A stretch of 64,000 nucleotides of DNA from Vibrio sp. RE86 (GTDB taxonomy: Bacteria > Pseudomonadota > Gammaproteobacteria > Enterobacterales > Vibrionaceae). Shown piece after piece: positions 10,667 through 20,196 of the stretch. The stretch is from contig NZ_VTXI01000016.1 in assembly GCF_013114545.1 (NCBI RefSeq), positions 62,001 through 126,000 on the forward strand, read 5' to 3'. The position numbers and the translations under genes were made by a program. Position 1 is the stretch's first letter; the number at the start of each line of letters is the position of its first letter. A model generated the notes under the pieces. It was not told where the DNA came from. It saw nothing but the letters and a program-made list of their open reading frames with translations, and searched no databases.

Positions 10667-10912
10667 TTATGCGGCGCTTTTAACCTGTTCGTCTTTTTTT
10701 TCGCTTTGCATCTTTGCTAGGAAATAGACGTTAACACATGCAATGAAACCATTTGTTACGACAACTGGCCATGCATCAATCATAAGACCGTACGCAGTGA
10801 ATAGTGCACAACCGATGAAGTTTAGTACACGTAGCTTAACAATGTCTTTCATTGTTAGGGAAATCGCTACCATGATAGAAGCTGCGTAACCTAGAATTTC
10901 AACCATATCCAT
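10667..10912 (-). CDS. Small YgjV-like inner-membrane protein (three helices)
   Basis: 81 residues with three hydrophobic helices (about 5-22, 30-46, 50-68) and a charged C-terminal tail. The arrangement, with GYAASIMVAISLTMKDI in helix one and TNGFIACVNVYFL in helix three, resembles the YgjV/SemiSWEET-like PQ-loop group, though the Pro-Gln pair itself is replaced by Thr-Met. Half-length compared with E. coli YgjV, so it probably works as a dimer if the relation holds. Substrate unknown. The ATG at 10912 has AGAGGG seven bases upstream. It converges on yejF. Confidence 0.65.
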   Translation of the reverse strand: MDMVEILGYAASIMVAISLTMKDIVKLRVLNFIGCALFTAYGLMIDAWPVVVTNGFIACVNVYFLAKMQSEKKDEQVKSAA

Positions 10913-11152
10913 AATTTGACCCTCTTTTAATTCTGCCGAACGTTGTCGGTACCAATTCTTCTCGTCTTGAGATAACTGAGGAAGCTCCGTGCCTCGAATG
11001 GTCTAAATGATTAACTGAAATCAACTATAGCAGGGGTGAATATGTGATGAAAGCCCCAAAAATGGGTTCGGAGAAGGTTAGCGATTACGCAAACGTTTTA
11101 CGTGTCTATGGAAAATCTTATAACTAAATATGTTGATAGTTTGATAAGTAGC

Positions 11153-11180
11153 AAAAAGCCCGCTTCGAGGAAGCGGGCTT
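11153..11180 (-). terminator. Rho-independent terminator of tmaR
   Basis: On the minus strand AAGCCCGCTTC, a four-base loop and GAAGCGGGCTTTTTGC form a strong GC hairpin with a T-run, 23 bases after the tmaR stop. Confidence 0.88.
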
Positions 11181-11202
11181 GGAATCTATTCAGATAAAAA
11201 GA

Positions 11203-11520
11203 TTACTTCTTCTTACCTTGGATTACTTTGTCTTCTTCTGTTAGCTCACGGATACGGCGACTGATATCACGGCGCTCTTTAGAGATTTCAGCGCTCTTGA
11301 TGATGTGGTCATCCACACGATCTTCGTAGTCCGCTTTCATGTTTTTAATGATACCAACGATCTCATCAGTGCTCATGTCAGCATTGATGTAGTCAAGTAG
11401 GTTTTCTAGAAGGTCAACACGTTTACGGTTATCACGAACCTTTTTCTCGTTATCAATTAGCTCGCGCTTAAGTTTATTTTTGCGACGTGCTTCAGATACG
11501 ATTTCAAATACACCACTCAT
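11203..11520 (-). CDS. tmaR: Polar organiser protein TmaR (YeeX, DUF496)
   Basis: 105 residues, almost entirely charged alpha helix. It matches E. coli YeeX/TmaR closely, sharing RRKNKL, KKxRDNx[11 protein letters not shown] and SKERRDISR. In E. coli TmaR clusters at one cell pole and captures PTS Enzyme I, tuning sugar uptake. No signal or membrane segment is present, so it is cytoplasmic. It is monocistronic: a strong terminator follows and an empty 186-base region lies upstream. The fructose PTS operon at the right end of this window would be an indirect client, which is inference. Confidence 0.88.
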   Translation of the reverse strand: MSGVFEIVSEARRKNKLKRELIDNEKKVRDNRKRVDLLENLLDYINADMSTDEIVGIIKNMKADYEDRVDDHIIKSAEISKERRDISRRIRELTEEDKVIQGKKK

Positions 11521-11706
11521 AGGTCTCTTTCCCTAATTTTTGATTAACTACAGATGATTAAATCACAACATTTGGTGTGATAACAGTCCTAAGATCAATC
11601 ATTACAGAGCGTTGACGCTTTTATCACCGATCTGTTGTTAGGTGATTGAGCGCAGTGGTGGTTCGATATATGATTCAGGCATTAGAAAGCGATTGATAGT
11701 GTACCA

Positions 11707-11898
11707 ATGCGTACTTCTCAAATCATAATGCCTAAGGCGGAAAACAGTGCTGACGGCAAAGCGAGTAAATTAGTCAAGGCCTACATGCAAGAGCGAACCC
11801 TTCAAGAGGTGACTGAGGTTGAGCTCAACAGAAGTAAAATAATGGTGATGGATGAAAGCGGAAAGATGAAGCTTGTACCAATCATCAAAGAGCACTAG
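11707..11898 (+). CDS. Small protein of unknown function
   Basis: 63 residues, basic and helical, without signal peptide or membrane helix. I do not recognise a family. It lies 48 bases upstream of yceH on the same strand, so it could be the first gene of that unit, but no clear Shine-Dalgarno precedes its ATG. Codon use is unremarkable. It could be a real small gene or a chance frame in the yceH leader; the position and composition slightly favour a gene. Confidence 0.4.
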   Translation: MRTSQIIMPKAENSADGKASKLVKAYMQERTLQEVTEVELNRSKIMVMDESGKMKLVPIIKEH

Positions 11899-11946
11899 GT
11901 TTTTGCTAAGCTAAATTGACCTAATAACTATAAATAAGGAAAGGAT

Positions 11947-12600
11947 ATGAATATCGAGCTAACACCTGTTGAAGCCCGTGTGATTGGTTGTCTGATTGAA
12001 AAGGAAGTAACGACACCGGATTATTACCCCTTAACCTTAAACAGCTTAACGTCAGCGTGTAATCAGAAGAGTAATCGCGAGCCTGTCATGGCATTGAGTG
12101 ATGTTGACGTACAGCAAGCTGTTGATTCGCTCATTGCGCGTCGCTTAGTCAGTGACGAAAGTGGATTCAACAGTCGCGCAAGTAAATTCCAACATCGTTT
12201 CTGTAACACCGAATTTGGTGACTTAAAGCTAACCAAGCAAGAAAAGGGCATTGTGTGCTGCATGCTATTACGCGGTGCACAAACGCCGGGTGAACTACGA
12301 ACTCGTACCAATCGTCTCGCCGAGTTTAGTGATGTAAAAGAGCTAGAAGCGGTTCTAGAGAATATGGCAGCGCGTGAAGCTGGTGCACTGGTGGTTAAAC
12401 TGCCTCGTGAAGCCGGTAAAAGAGAATCCCGCTACATGCACTTATTTAGTGGTGAGGTTGATATTGAAGCGATGGCCGCTCAAGCCGCGCCTGTAAGCTC
12501 TCCAAGCAACGATCGCATTTCTCAGCTAGAACAAGAGGTCAGTGAGCTTAAAGCGGAACTGGCTGAGCTGCGCATGATGGTTGAGCAGATCCAAGCTTAA
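11947..12600 (+). CDS. yceH: YceH family protein (DUF480)
   Basis: 217 residues, matching the E. coli YceH length. It begins with the conserved [17 protein letters not shown] and continues [12 protein letters not shown] and [12 protein letters not shown], diagnostic for the family. The fold is two winged-helix domains, suggesting nucleic-acid or protein contact, but no biochemical function is established. The C-terminal about 35 residues form a coiled coil ([17 protein letters not shown]). AAGGAAAGGAT precedes the ATG. The GIY-YIG gene starts on the base after its stop. Confidence 0.93.
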   Translation: MNIELTPVEARVIGCLIEKEVTTPDYYPLTLNSLTSACNQKSNREPVMALSDVDVQQAVDSLIARRLVSDESGFNSRASKFQHRFCNTEFGDLKLTKQEKGIVCCMLLRGAQTPGELRTRTNRLAEFSDVKELEAVLENMAAREAGALVVKLPREAGKRESRYMHLFSGEVDIEAMAAQAAPVSSPSNDRISQLEQEVSELKAELAELRMMVEQIQA

Positions 12601-12915
12601 ATGTCTTCAGATAAAACTAAAGCGCATTCGGAATGGTATGTCTACCTGATCCGGATGCGTAACAACGCACTCTACTGTGGCATTACGACTGATGTAGAGC
12701 GCAGGTTTTCAGAGCATTCCTGTGGTAAGGGTGCTAAAGCTTTGAAAGGTAAAGGCCCACTCAGTTTGGCTTGGTTCGGTTCCGCAGGCAGTTCTCGAAG
12801 TAGTGCATCAAAAATCGAATATCACCTAAAACGGCTTGATAAAAAACAGAAAGAGAAGCTGGTTTTGGGTCACTATCAGCTCTCAGACCTCGTCGATAAG
12901 CAGCTGTTTGACTAG
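12601..12915 (+). CDS. GIY-YIG nuclease superfamily protein (YhbQ-like)
   Basis: 104 residues, a stand-alone GIY-YIG domain. The two strands read YVYLI and YCGIT; the catalytic-type Arg (ERRFSEH) and the metal-binding Glu (KIEYHLKRL) are present. These small proteins are related to E. coli YhbQ and to the UvrC/Slx1 nuclease domain, and may act on branched or damaged DNA, though function is poorly known. Its ATG abuts the yceH TAA with no gap, so it is probably translated by coupling. Confidence 0.88.
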   Translation: MSSDKTKAHSEWYVYLIRMRNNALYCGITTDVERRFSEHSCGKGAKALKGKGPLSLAWFGSAGSSRSSASKIEYHLKRLDKKQKEKLVLGHYQLSDLVDKQLFD

Positions 12916-13058
12916 GGTTGTTGACCTTTTGAGCTGACTGTTGCAGCAATTTGTAGGTTGTTTATACAACGCAGATCCTACTAATTCCGCGACTTTTCTC
13001 AGATTTGTATTAACCTTGATAATGAGCATGAATGTTCCAAGGAAAGGTTAATAACAGT

Positions 13059-14207
13059 ATGAATAAAATAAGTAAATTATCAGCAGTGGTTGGTGTCCTC
13101 GGTTACTCCTCAATATGTGCAGCAGGCACAGTGATAGCAGATGGTCGTGGGAATGGTATGGGTAATACTGGTGTTACAAGTGCAGATTATGTGCTTGCGC
13201 CATTCTACAACCCAGCGTTGACCGCCATTCATCGAGACAGCGATTCATTTGGTATTCTTGTTCCTGCGATTGGAGTTACTGCAAGGGACACGGACGAATC
13301 ACTTAGCACAATCGATGATCTGCAAGATGCGATCAAAGCTTATGAGAACGGCGGTAGTGTCGACCCTGCATTAGAGTCGCAAATTAATGGATACTTGGAT
13401 CAGTTAGCAGATGACAAGCCGCTTGCTGTCACAGGTGGTGTGGGCTTTGCCGTAGCATTTCCACTAAATACATTGTCAGTCAACGTTTTCTCGCGCGGCT
13501 ACGCAGAAATAATTGCCTCAACCGATATCAACGATTCAGTAGATACCGCGACACGTATCGAGGAGTCTTCAGTCAATATGATTGCATTTGGTTATACTGA
13601 GTTTGGCGTTGCGTTAGCTAAACTGGTATCGCTTCGAGGCCAAGATGTGTCATTTGGTATTACCCCTAAGTACCAACAGTTGCGCACCTACAAACAAAAC
13701 CTATCTGTCGAAGACTTTGATCTGAGCGATTACGATCAAAGCGAAACCAACAAAAACGCTTTTAACTTGGATTTAGGTGCAGTTTGGATGCGTGACAACT
13801 ATCGAGTCGGTATTGCTATTAAAGACTTGTTTTCGCAAGAGCTTGAAACAACAGCGCCTACAGGTGGCAGCACAAGTAAGTATAAACTCGACACGCAAGT
13901 TGTTCTGTCGGGCTCCTACGCGATGGAATACTTTGTCGCGACCGTAGATTGGGACCTTACTAAACAGTCTCGCTTTACCGATATTAATGACGATACTCAG
14001 TATTTGAGATTTGGTATGGAAGGTAATGCGTTTGGCTGGGCTCAAGTACGTATCGGTTACGAAATGGATTTGGAAGATACATTAGATGACTCGGTGACGG
14101 CGGGTGTTGGTATTAGCCCCGGTGATTTAGTCAGCTTTGATCTAGCAGGTAGCTATGCTGGCGATAATCAATTTGGCCTTTCGGGTAATTTATCTTTTAC
14201 GTTCTAG
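13059..14207 (+). CDS. TraF-like (PF13729-type) outer-membrane protein
   Basis: About 382 residues. A signal peptide (about 1-23, cleavage after SICAAG) precedes GRGNGMGNTGVTSADYVLAPFYNPA, the opening of FadL/TraF-like beta-barrels annotated as conjugal transfer protein TraF in vibrios. Beta-strand periodicity continues to the final FGLSGNLSFTF, ending in Phe as outer-membrane barrels do. No conjugation genes are nearby, so the TraF name says nothing about transfer; an outer-membrane channel or lipid-handling role is more likely. The ATG at 13059 is preferred to 13032 because it gives the signal peptide and follows AGGAAAGG. Confidence 0.75.
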   Translation: MNKISKLSAVVGVLGYSSICAAGTVIADGRGNGMGNTGVTSADYVLAPFYNPALTAIHRDSDSFGILVPAIGVTARDTDESLSTIDDLQDAIKAYENGGSVDPALESQINGYLDQLADDKPLAVTGGVGFAVAFPLNTLSVNVFSRGYAEIIASTDINDSVDTATRIEESSVNMIAFGYTEFGVALAKLVSLRGQDVSFGITPKYQQLRTYKQNLSVEDFDLSDYDQSETNKNAFNLDLGAVWMRDNYRVGIAIKDLFSQELETTAPTGGSTSKYKLDTQVVLSGSYAMEYFVATVDWDLTKQSRFTDINDDTQYLRFGMEGNAFGWAQVRIGYEMDLEDTLDDSVTAGVGISPGDLVSFDLAGSYAGDNQFGLSGNLSFTF

Positions 14208-14228
14208 ATTTCATTCGGCATAATGTAA

Positions 14229-14275
14229 AAACCGAGATAAATTAATGAGTTGAAGATTCATTCTTATCTCGGTTT
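14229..14275 (+). terminator. Hairpin terminator after the TraF-like gene
   Basis: AAACCGAGATAA and TTATCTCGGTTT form a long stem, extended by ATGA/TCAT inside. The T-run after the stem is short. It separates the TraF-like gene from luxPQ. Confidence 0.7.
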
Positions 14276-14324
14276 ATAATATTAGATGAGATTTTATAAT
14301 ATCTTGCGTGTCGTAAAACCATGA

Positions 14325-15451
<1,127 letters not shown>

Positions 15452-15452
<1 letters not shown>

Positions 15453-18013
15453 TGCAGCGACTTTTCACACGCGGGGCAAAAAACCGACTCGTCACGATAC
15501 TGACTAGCTCTATCTTTTTAGTGATAGGGGTACTTGTTATCGTGATGGTTTTGCAAAACTACCAAGTTAATCGTGAGGTCGTTTCACAAGAGATCGCACG
15601 TACCAAACAGCAAACCCAAAGCCTTGTTCAAGAGATTTTTAACCTTAGGGTTAAGTCGCTTGAGATTCAGCAAGACAGCTACAGTCGAAATCGTATTTTA
15701 CTTGAGAACCTGCAGACTGAGGATGCTCAAGCGCTCGATCGATTCTTTAATGGCATTGACTTAGCGTCTCCTGAACTTGCGCCTGACTTTCGCTTCATAT
15801 ACAGCGACCATGATCTAATCTGGGATGATGCGAATTTCCAGTTCTATGGCATTTCAAAAGATCAGATACTCCACCTAACCAACGATATGGTGAGCGGGAC
15901 GGATTGGCACATCTCACAAACGCCTTCAATTATGGGTATGCGTTACCTTATGATGAGACGTACTGCTATCATCGACCTGAGTTCGGGTGAAGTGCAAGGG
16001 TACTTGTTTATTGGTGTTGTACTTAATAACAACTTCTCATTAGTCAATGCTATCACAAAAGGGGGCAATGCAGACGAAATACTCTTAGCGGTCGGCTCCC
16101 AAGTCATCGCTGCAAGTACAAAAGATCAAGATATCCAGCATATTGAATGGCTAGAGCAAGCATCCATGTCATTGAATGCGAACCGTTATATGGTGTCACG
16201 AACAGATCTAACCATTAATAACGTTCCTACATTTTTGTCGGTCTATACCATTCAAAACAACGACCATGTTGTCCAGTTTGTGCGTAGTCACTATTTGTGG
16301 ATTGCTGTAACCAGTCTTTTGATTTTATCCATTGCGGTTTACTCAAAGCTCTGGGTGGGTAGAAGAGTATCTAAAGAACTTCATAGTCTGATGGCCTACA
16401 CGGATACATCAATGCAAGAGCAGAAGGTAACACCGTTTGCAGGTTCAAGTATTCAAGAGTTTCATCAAATAGGTCAATCATTTCAACGCTCATTTAAACG
16501 TCTAAATGAACAAGAGAAACAGTTTGCTGATTTGTTTAACTTTTCGTTATCGCCAATCACGTTATGGGATGTAGACGGTGAATTAGTCCGATCAAACCCA
16601 TCAGCGGAAAGAAGTTTTAGAGTCGGCAGTACACAAGAACTTCTGATTAAAAGTTTGAAACCACATATTCTTATGTGTGCTCAAGGGGCAACCCTGACCG
16701 GCATCAATACAACGATTGCAAATAAAACGTTCCGTTGGAATCTTTCTCCGATCATGACTGACAGTAGTATTGTGAGAATCATGGCGCAGGGTCAGGATAT
16801 TACTAGCTTTATTGAAGCTGAAAAGCAGAGTGAAGCAGCGCGTGAAGAAGCAGAAGAGTCAGCACGACTAAGAGCTGACTTCTTAGCGAAAATGAGCCAT
16901 GAACTCCGTACGCCACTCAATGGTATTTTAGGGGTATCACAACTGCTTAAATCGAAACTCGAAGATCCTATCGATGTTGAGCATATGGAAGTCCTGTGCA
17001 ATAGCGGTGAACATTTGCTTGCTGTACTCAATGATATACTCGACTTTTCAAAAATTGAACACGGCCGATTCCATATTGAAAACGCAGCATTCCGTCTATC
17101 GGAAGTGACGAACACGGTAGAAAAGATCTTTAAGCCACTATGTGATAACAAAGGCGTTGCGTTTAACGTCATAAATGGTATCGACAGTAATAAATGGGTA
17201 TTCAGCGATCAAGTACGCCTAAATCAGATCATATTTAATCTTGTCAGTAACGCTGTTAAGTTTACCCATCGAGGTGGTGTGAGTGTTACCGTCGACTCCC
17301 AATTGCTTGATGACACCACTCATTTGGTGATTGAAGTCGTTGATACCGGTATAGGGATAGACCAGAGCAAACTTAAAGATATCTTTGAACCGTTCGTTCA
17401 AGCTGAGTCGACAACAACCAGGGAATATGGTGGCAGCGGCTTAGGCCTTGCGATTGTGCGTAGCCTGGTGTCAATTATGGATGGCGAAATTGAGATCGAG
17501 AGTAATGTCGGTAAAGGAACACACTTCGTTGTTAGAGTGCCGATTCAGTTAGGGGCGGATCAACACTTTAGCGCGGAAGATACTGGGCTTCTGGCTGATC
17601 CTGCGACGTTGTTTGATGAAAAGCTTCATGTACTATTGGTCGAAGACAACCATACCAACGCCTTTATCGCAAAAGCATTCTGTGAGAAATATGGAATGAC
17701 AGTGACATGGGTGAAAGATGGAATCAACGCGATTGACTTCCTGAAAAAGGATAACGATATCGCCTTGGTACTAATGGATAATCAGCTGCCTAGTCTGGGT
17801 GGTATTGAAGCCACCAAAATTATTCGCCAAGAGCTTGGCTTACAGACACCTATCTATGCGTGTACCGCTGACGGCATGCAAGAGACAAAGCACTCTTTCC
17901 TACGTGCGGGCGCGAACTACGTTATCGTAAAACCAATCAAAGAGCGCGCTCTAAATAAAGCTCTCATCCACTTTAAGGATCATTGCTATAAACTTGAAGG
18001 TTTGAAAGCTTAA
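15452..18013 (+). CDS. luxQ: AI-2 sensor hybrid histidine kinase/phosphatase LuxQ
   Basis: 853 residues. Order: transmembrane helix (about 13-35), periplasmic tandem-PAS sensor that docks LuxP (about 40-280), second helix (about 285-303), a PAS-like segment (about 350-450), HisKA with phospho-acceptor His483 in KMSHELRTPLNG, HATPase with N and G boxes (VSNAVKFTHRGG, YGGSGLGLAIV), and a receiver with Asp776 in LMDNQLPS. Without AI-2 it phosphorylates LuxU and hence LuxO; with AI-2 it acts as phosphatase. The TAATG overlap with luxP shows translational coupling, keeping receptor and binding protein in balance. luxU and luxO are not in this window. Confidence 0.97.
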
Positions 18014-18030
18014 ATCGTACCGTCAATACT

Positions 18031-18056
18031 AAAAGGGCAGCCTGAACTGCCCTTTA
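18031..18056. terminator. Bidirectional terminator between luxQ and mvaA
   Basis: AAAAGGGCAG, a six-base loop, CTGCCCTTT. It lies between two convergent genes and can serve both. Confidence 0.8.
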
Positions 18057-18074
18057 TCTATTGGAGTGTAACGA

Positions 18075-19334
18075 TTATCTGGCAAGTTTTTGGTGAGCTC
18101 GTGAAAAGTGTCCGGCGCAAAATGCACCTACAATCGAAAGCTCACCTGCTAAACAAAGTACAGCTGCCACTTCAGCGAGTGCTTTGGCTTTCCCGTTGCC
18201 GTGTAAATTCATCATTTCTAGACAGGCTTGTTGAGTCGGTAAGCTGGTTCCACCGCCTACTGTGCCAACCATTAAGTTAGGTAAAGTGACACTAGCGTAT
18301 AGACTGCCGTCTGCTTTGACTTCCATACGGGTAATGCCAATTGCAGATTCAGCAACACAGGCGGCATCTTGCCCGCAAGCAATATAAAGTGCCGCTAATG
18401 CATTCGCGTAGTGCGCATTCACGCCAATTCCACCACTTAATGCTGCGCCAGTCGTAGTCACTTGACCAAAGCGCGCCATAGATTCTGGCGTAGTATGAAG
18501 ATACTTCTCAACCAGTTTGCGATCTAAATGAACCTCGGCGGTTACCTTTTTACCACGTACATGTCTTAGAGTGTGCGCGTTAGGCTTTTTATCGCCTGAA
18601 AGGTTGCCGTCAAGAAATGCTTCTAACGGCTCAATTGGTGAGGTCTCCAAAATATAATGAAAAACTTCATTGGTGGCGATCGTCACCATATTTTGTCCAG
18701 ATGCATCCCCAGTATGATATTCAAAGACTAAGTAGACATGGTTGCCTTCGATGTTGACGTTGATATCGTGAAGTTTACCGTGAGATGTTGTGGACTCAGC
18801 AATACTCTTAAACTTGTCATATTGCGTGACAATCCAAGCGACAAACTGACCTGCATCTACCAAAGAGTCAAACGCAAATACAGGCGTTCGAGTGACTCCT
18901 TCATTAATCAGCATCGCGCTAGCACCACCAGCTGCAGTAATCAGTTGTGAACCACGATTGTATGAAGCGACAAGCGCAGCTTCTGTGGTCGCAAGCGGAA
19001 CTAAGTAGTCACCTGATGCATTGACGCCATTGATACGCATTGGGCCAGCGACACCAACGGGGAGCTTTACTGTCCCGATGAAGTGTTCAATGTTTTTGTT
19101 GTACAGCTCTGCATTTGCAAGCGTTTGCTCGTCAAGCAGTAGCTCTTGATGAATTGGGTTATCTAATTTGGCCCAACGCTTCTCTAGGGTTTTATCAGAG
19201 ATGTAAGGGCTAGGGGTAAGTCTTAGACTAGGACGGCTGAAATCTGAGCTGAGTTTTTGTTCTAATGTAGAGGCGCAGTGTTCAGGCTGAAGAAAATGCT
19301 TAGTATCACGGTGTGAAAGGTTAAGTTTCGGCAT
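18075..19334 (-). CDS. mvaA: Class I 3-hydroxy-3-methylglutaryl-CoA reductase
   Basis: 419 residues, the catalytic part of class I HMG-CoA reductase without the eukaryotic membrane anchor. Catalytic residues are visible: Glu in ATTEAALVASYNRG, Lys in GDKKPN, Asp in ACGQDAACVAE, and His near the C-terminus in SRAHQKLAR. NADPH-type motif region IGITRMEVK and TVGGGTSLPTQ are present. It makes mevalonate from HMG-CoA. No other mevalonate-pathway gene is nearby. Vibrios make isoprenoids by the MEP pathway, so the physiological use is unclear; family history suggests lateral acquisition long ago. Codon use does not stand out. Confidence 0.94.
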   Translation of the reverse strand: MPKLNLSHRDTKHFLQPEHCASTLEQKLSSDFSRPSLRLTPSPYISDKTLEKRWAKLDNPIHQELLLDEQTLANAELYNKNIEHFIGTVKLPVGVAGPMRINGVNASGDYLVPLATTEAALVASYNRGSQLITAAGGASAMLINEGVTRTPVFAFDSLVDAGQFVAWIVTQYDKFKSIAESTTSHGKLHDINVNIEGNHVYLVFEYHTGDASGQNMVTIATNEVFHYILETSPIEPLEAFLDGNLSGDKKPNAHTLRHVRGKKVTAEVHLDRKLVEKYLHTTPESMARFGQVTTTGAALSGGIGVNAHYANALAALYIACGQDAACVAESAIGITRMEVKADGSLYASVTLPNLMVGTVGGGTSLPTQQACLEMMNLHGNGKAKALAEVAAVLCLAGELSIVGAFCAGHFSRAHQKLAR

Positions 19335-19441
19335 TGCAAGTCATAAAATTAAATTTGTCTGCATTTTAGCGTATGAGAGCGGGAACTCAACGCTTGTTTA
19401 TGGATTGCTACAATTTACTTCGGAGCAAACGAGTCAAATAG

Positions 19442-19723
19442 TTAAACGTGGATGTCGAGTAAGCTACCGATCATATCCTGATCGCGTTGCATCACGTTTG
19501 TACCTATACGACTGTATTGTTGGGACGTATTGAGTTTGTTTAGAGCATCGATTTGTGAAGGAGGGGGAGGCGCTTTAAACTCGACTTGATTAAAGGAGTA
19601 CGAGTCATCTTTTGGTATCGACAGAGCCTTCTGGCTTTGTTGGATTTCAAGCGCAGCTTCTTCGGCCATCTTAGATGACATATCAATGATTTGATAGCCT
19701 GGCTGAACTGATGAAACTGGCAT
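19442..19723 (-). CDS. Small protein of unknown function (flagellar-protein-like C-terminus)
   Basis: 93 residues from the ATG at 19723, which has a near-perfect Shine-Dalgarno (GGAGGT); the GTG two codons earlier would overlap that site and is rejected. No signal peptide or membrane helix. A proline stretch (KAPPPPSQ) at about 50-57 divides two helical parts. The last 25 residues (RIGTNVMQRDQDMIGSLLDI) look like the C-terminal helix of flagellar rod/hook proteins, but that is resemblance only. It is the second of a pair of small genes, 54 bases after the 53-residue ORF. Confidence 0.7.
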   Translation of the reverse strand: MPVSSVQPGYQIIDMSSKMAEEAALEIQQSQKALSIPKDDSYSFNQVEFKAPPPPSQIDALNKLNTSQQYSRIGTNVMQRDQDMIGSLLDIHV

Positions 19724-19777
19724 ATACACCTCCGCTTAACTATAGCTTAAGTGTTGATGGTTTTTTCGGCAAGTGTG

Positions 19778-19939
19778 CTACGAAAATAAACTCGCAATCA
19801 GTTGCATCTCTTCGTCAGTGACAACGTTAGTTTCAGTTGAATCGAGTTCACTATTAATTTCACCTCTAAGTGTTCTTAACTGCTGAGGTGATAATTTTTT
19901 GAGTTGCGACTTCATTAATTCAAATTGTTGTGTGGTCAT
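19778..19939 (-). CDS. 53-residue protein of unknown function
   Basis: An ATG at 19937-19939, preceded by AGGTG at six-base spacing, opens a 53-codon frame ending in TAG at 19778. The product begins MTTQQFELMKSQLKKLSPQQ and is predicted helical and charged, with acidic C-terminal half (DSTETNVVTDEEMQL). No known domain is recognised. The LSPQQLRTLRGEI segment resembles short helical repeats seen in small regulatory proteins of vibrios. It lies just upstream of the 93-residue gene on the same strand and may be co-transcribed with it. Confidence 0.6.
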   Translation of the reverse strand: MTTQQFELMKSQLKKLSPQQLRTLRGEINSELDSTETNVVTDEEMQLIASLFS

Positions 19940-20196
19940 AACGAGCACCTATACATCAAGTTTGTATGAATAGTATCAGGGTAAGTGACTCATCCATTTG
20001 TCGCCTCACACCATCGAATAACGGTATAACAACAATTTTATTTTTGAACGGTTATTTTTTGTCCGAGAATTGTCAAGCACTGTAAGGCGGGCGTGAAGTT
20101 TGTATGACGAATCTTATGAAAAGAGGCAGTCCCATAACCAATATATGACTGCCTCTAAATACTATTTCGAGTACGAATGATTTACCTGACGTATTC

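Noticed and set aside
13059..14207. Conjugative element suggested by the TraF name
   Set aside because: No relaxase, coupling protein or other transfer genes nearby; the name belongs to a barrel family common on Vibrio chromosomes.
16792..17172. 126-codon open frame on the minus strand inside luxQ
   Set aside because: Lies across the conserved HisKA region; Ser/Ala-rich composition is the usual antisense artefact.
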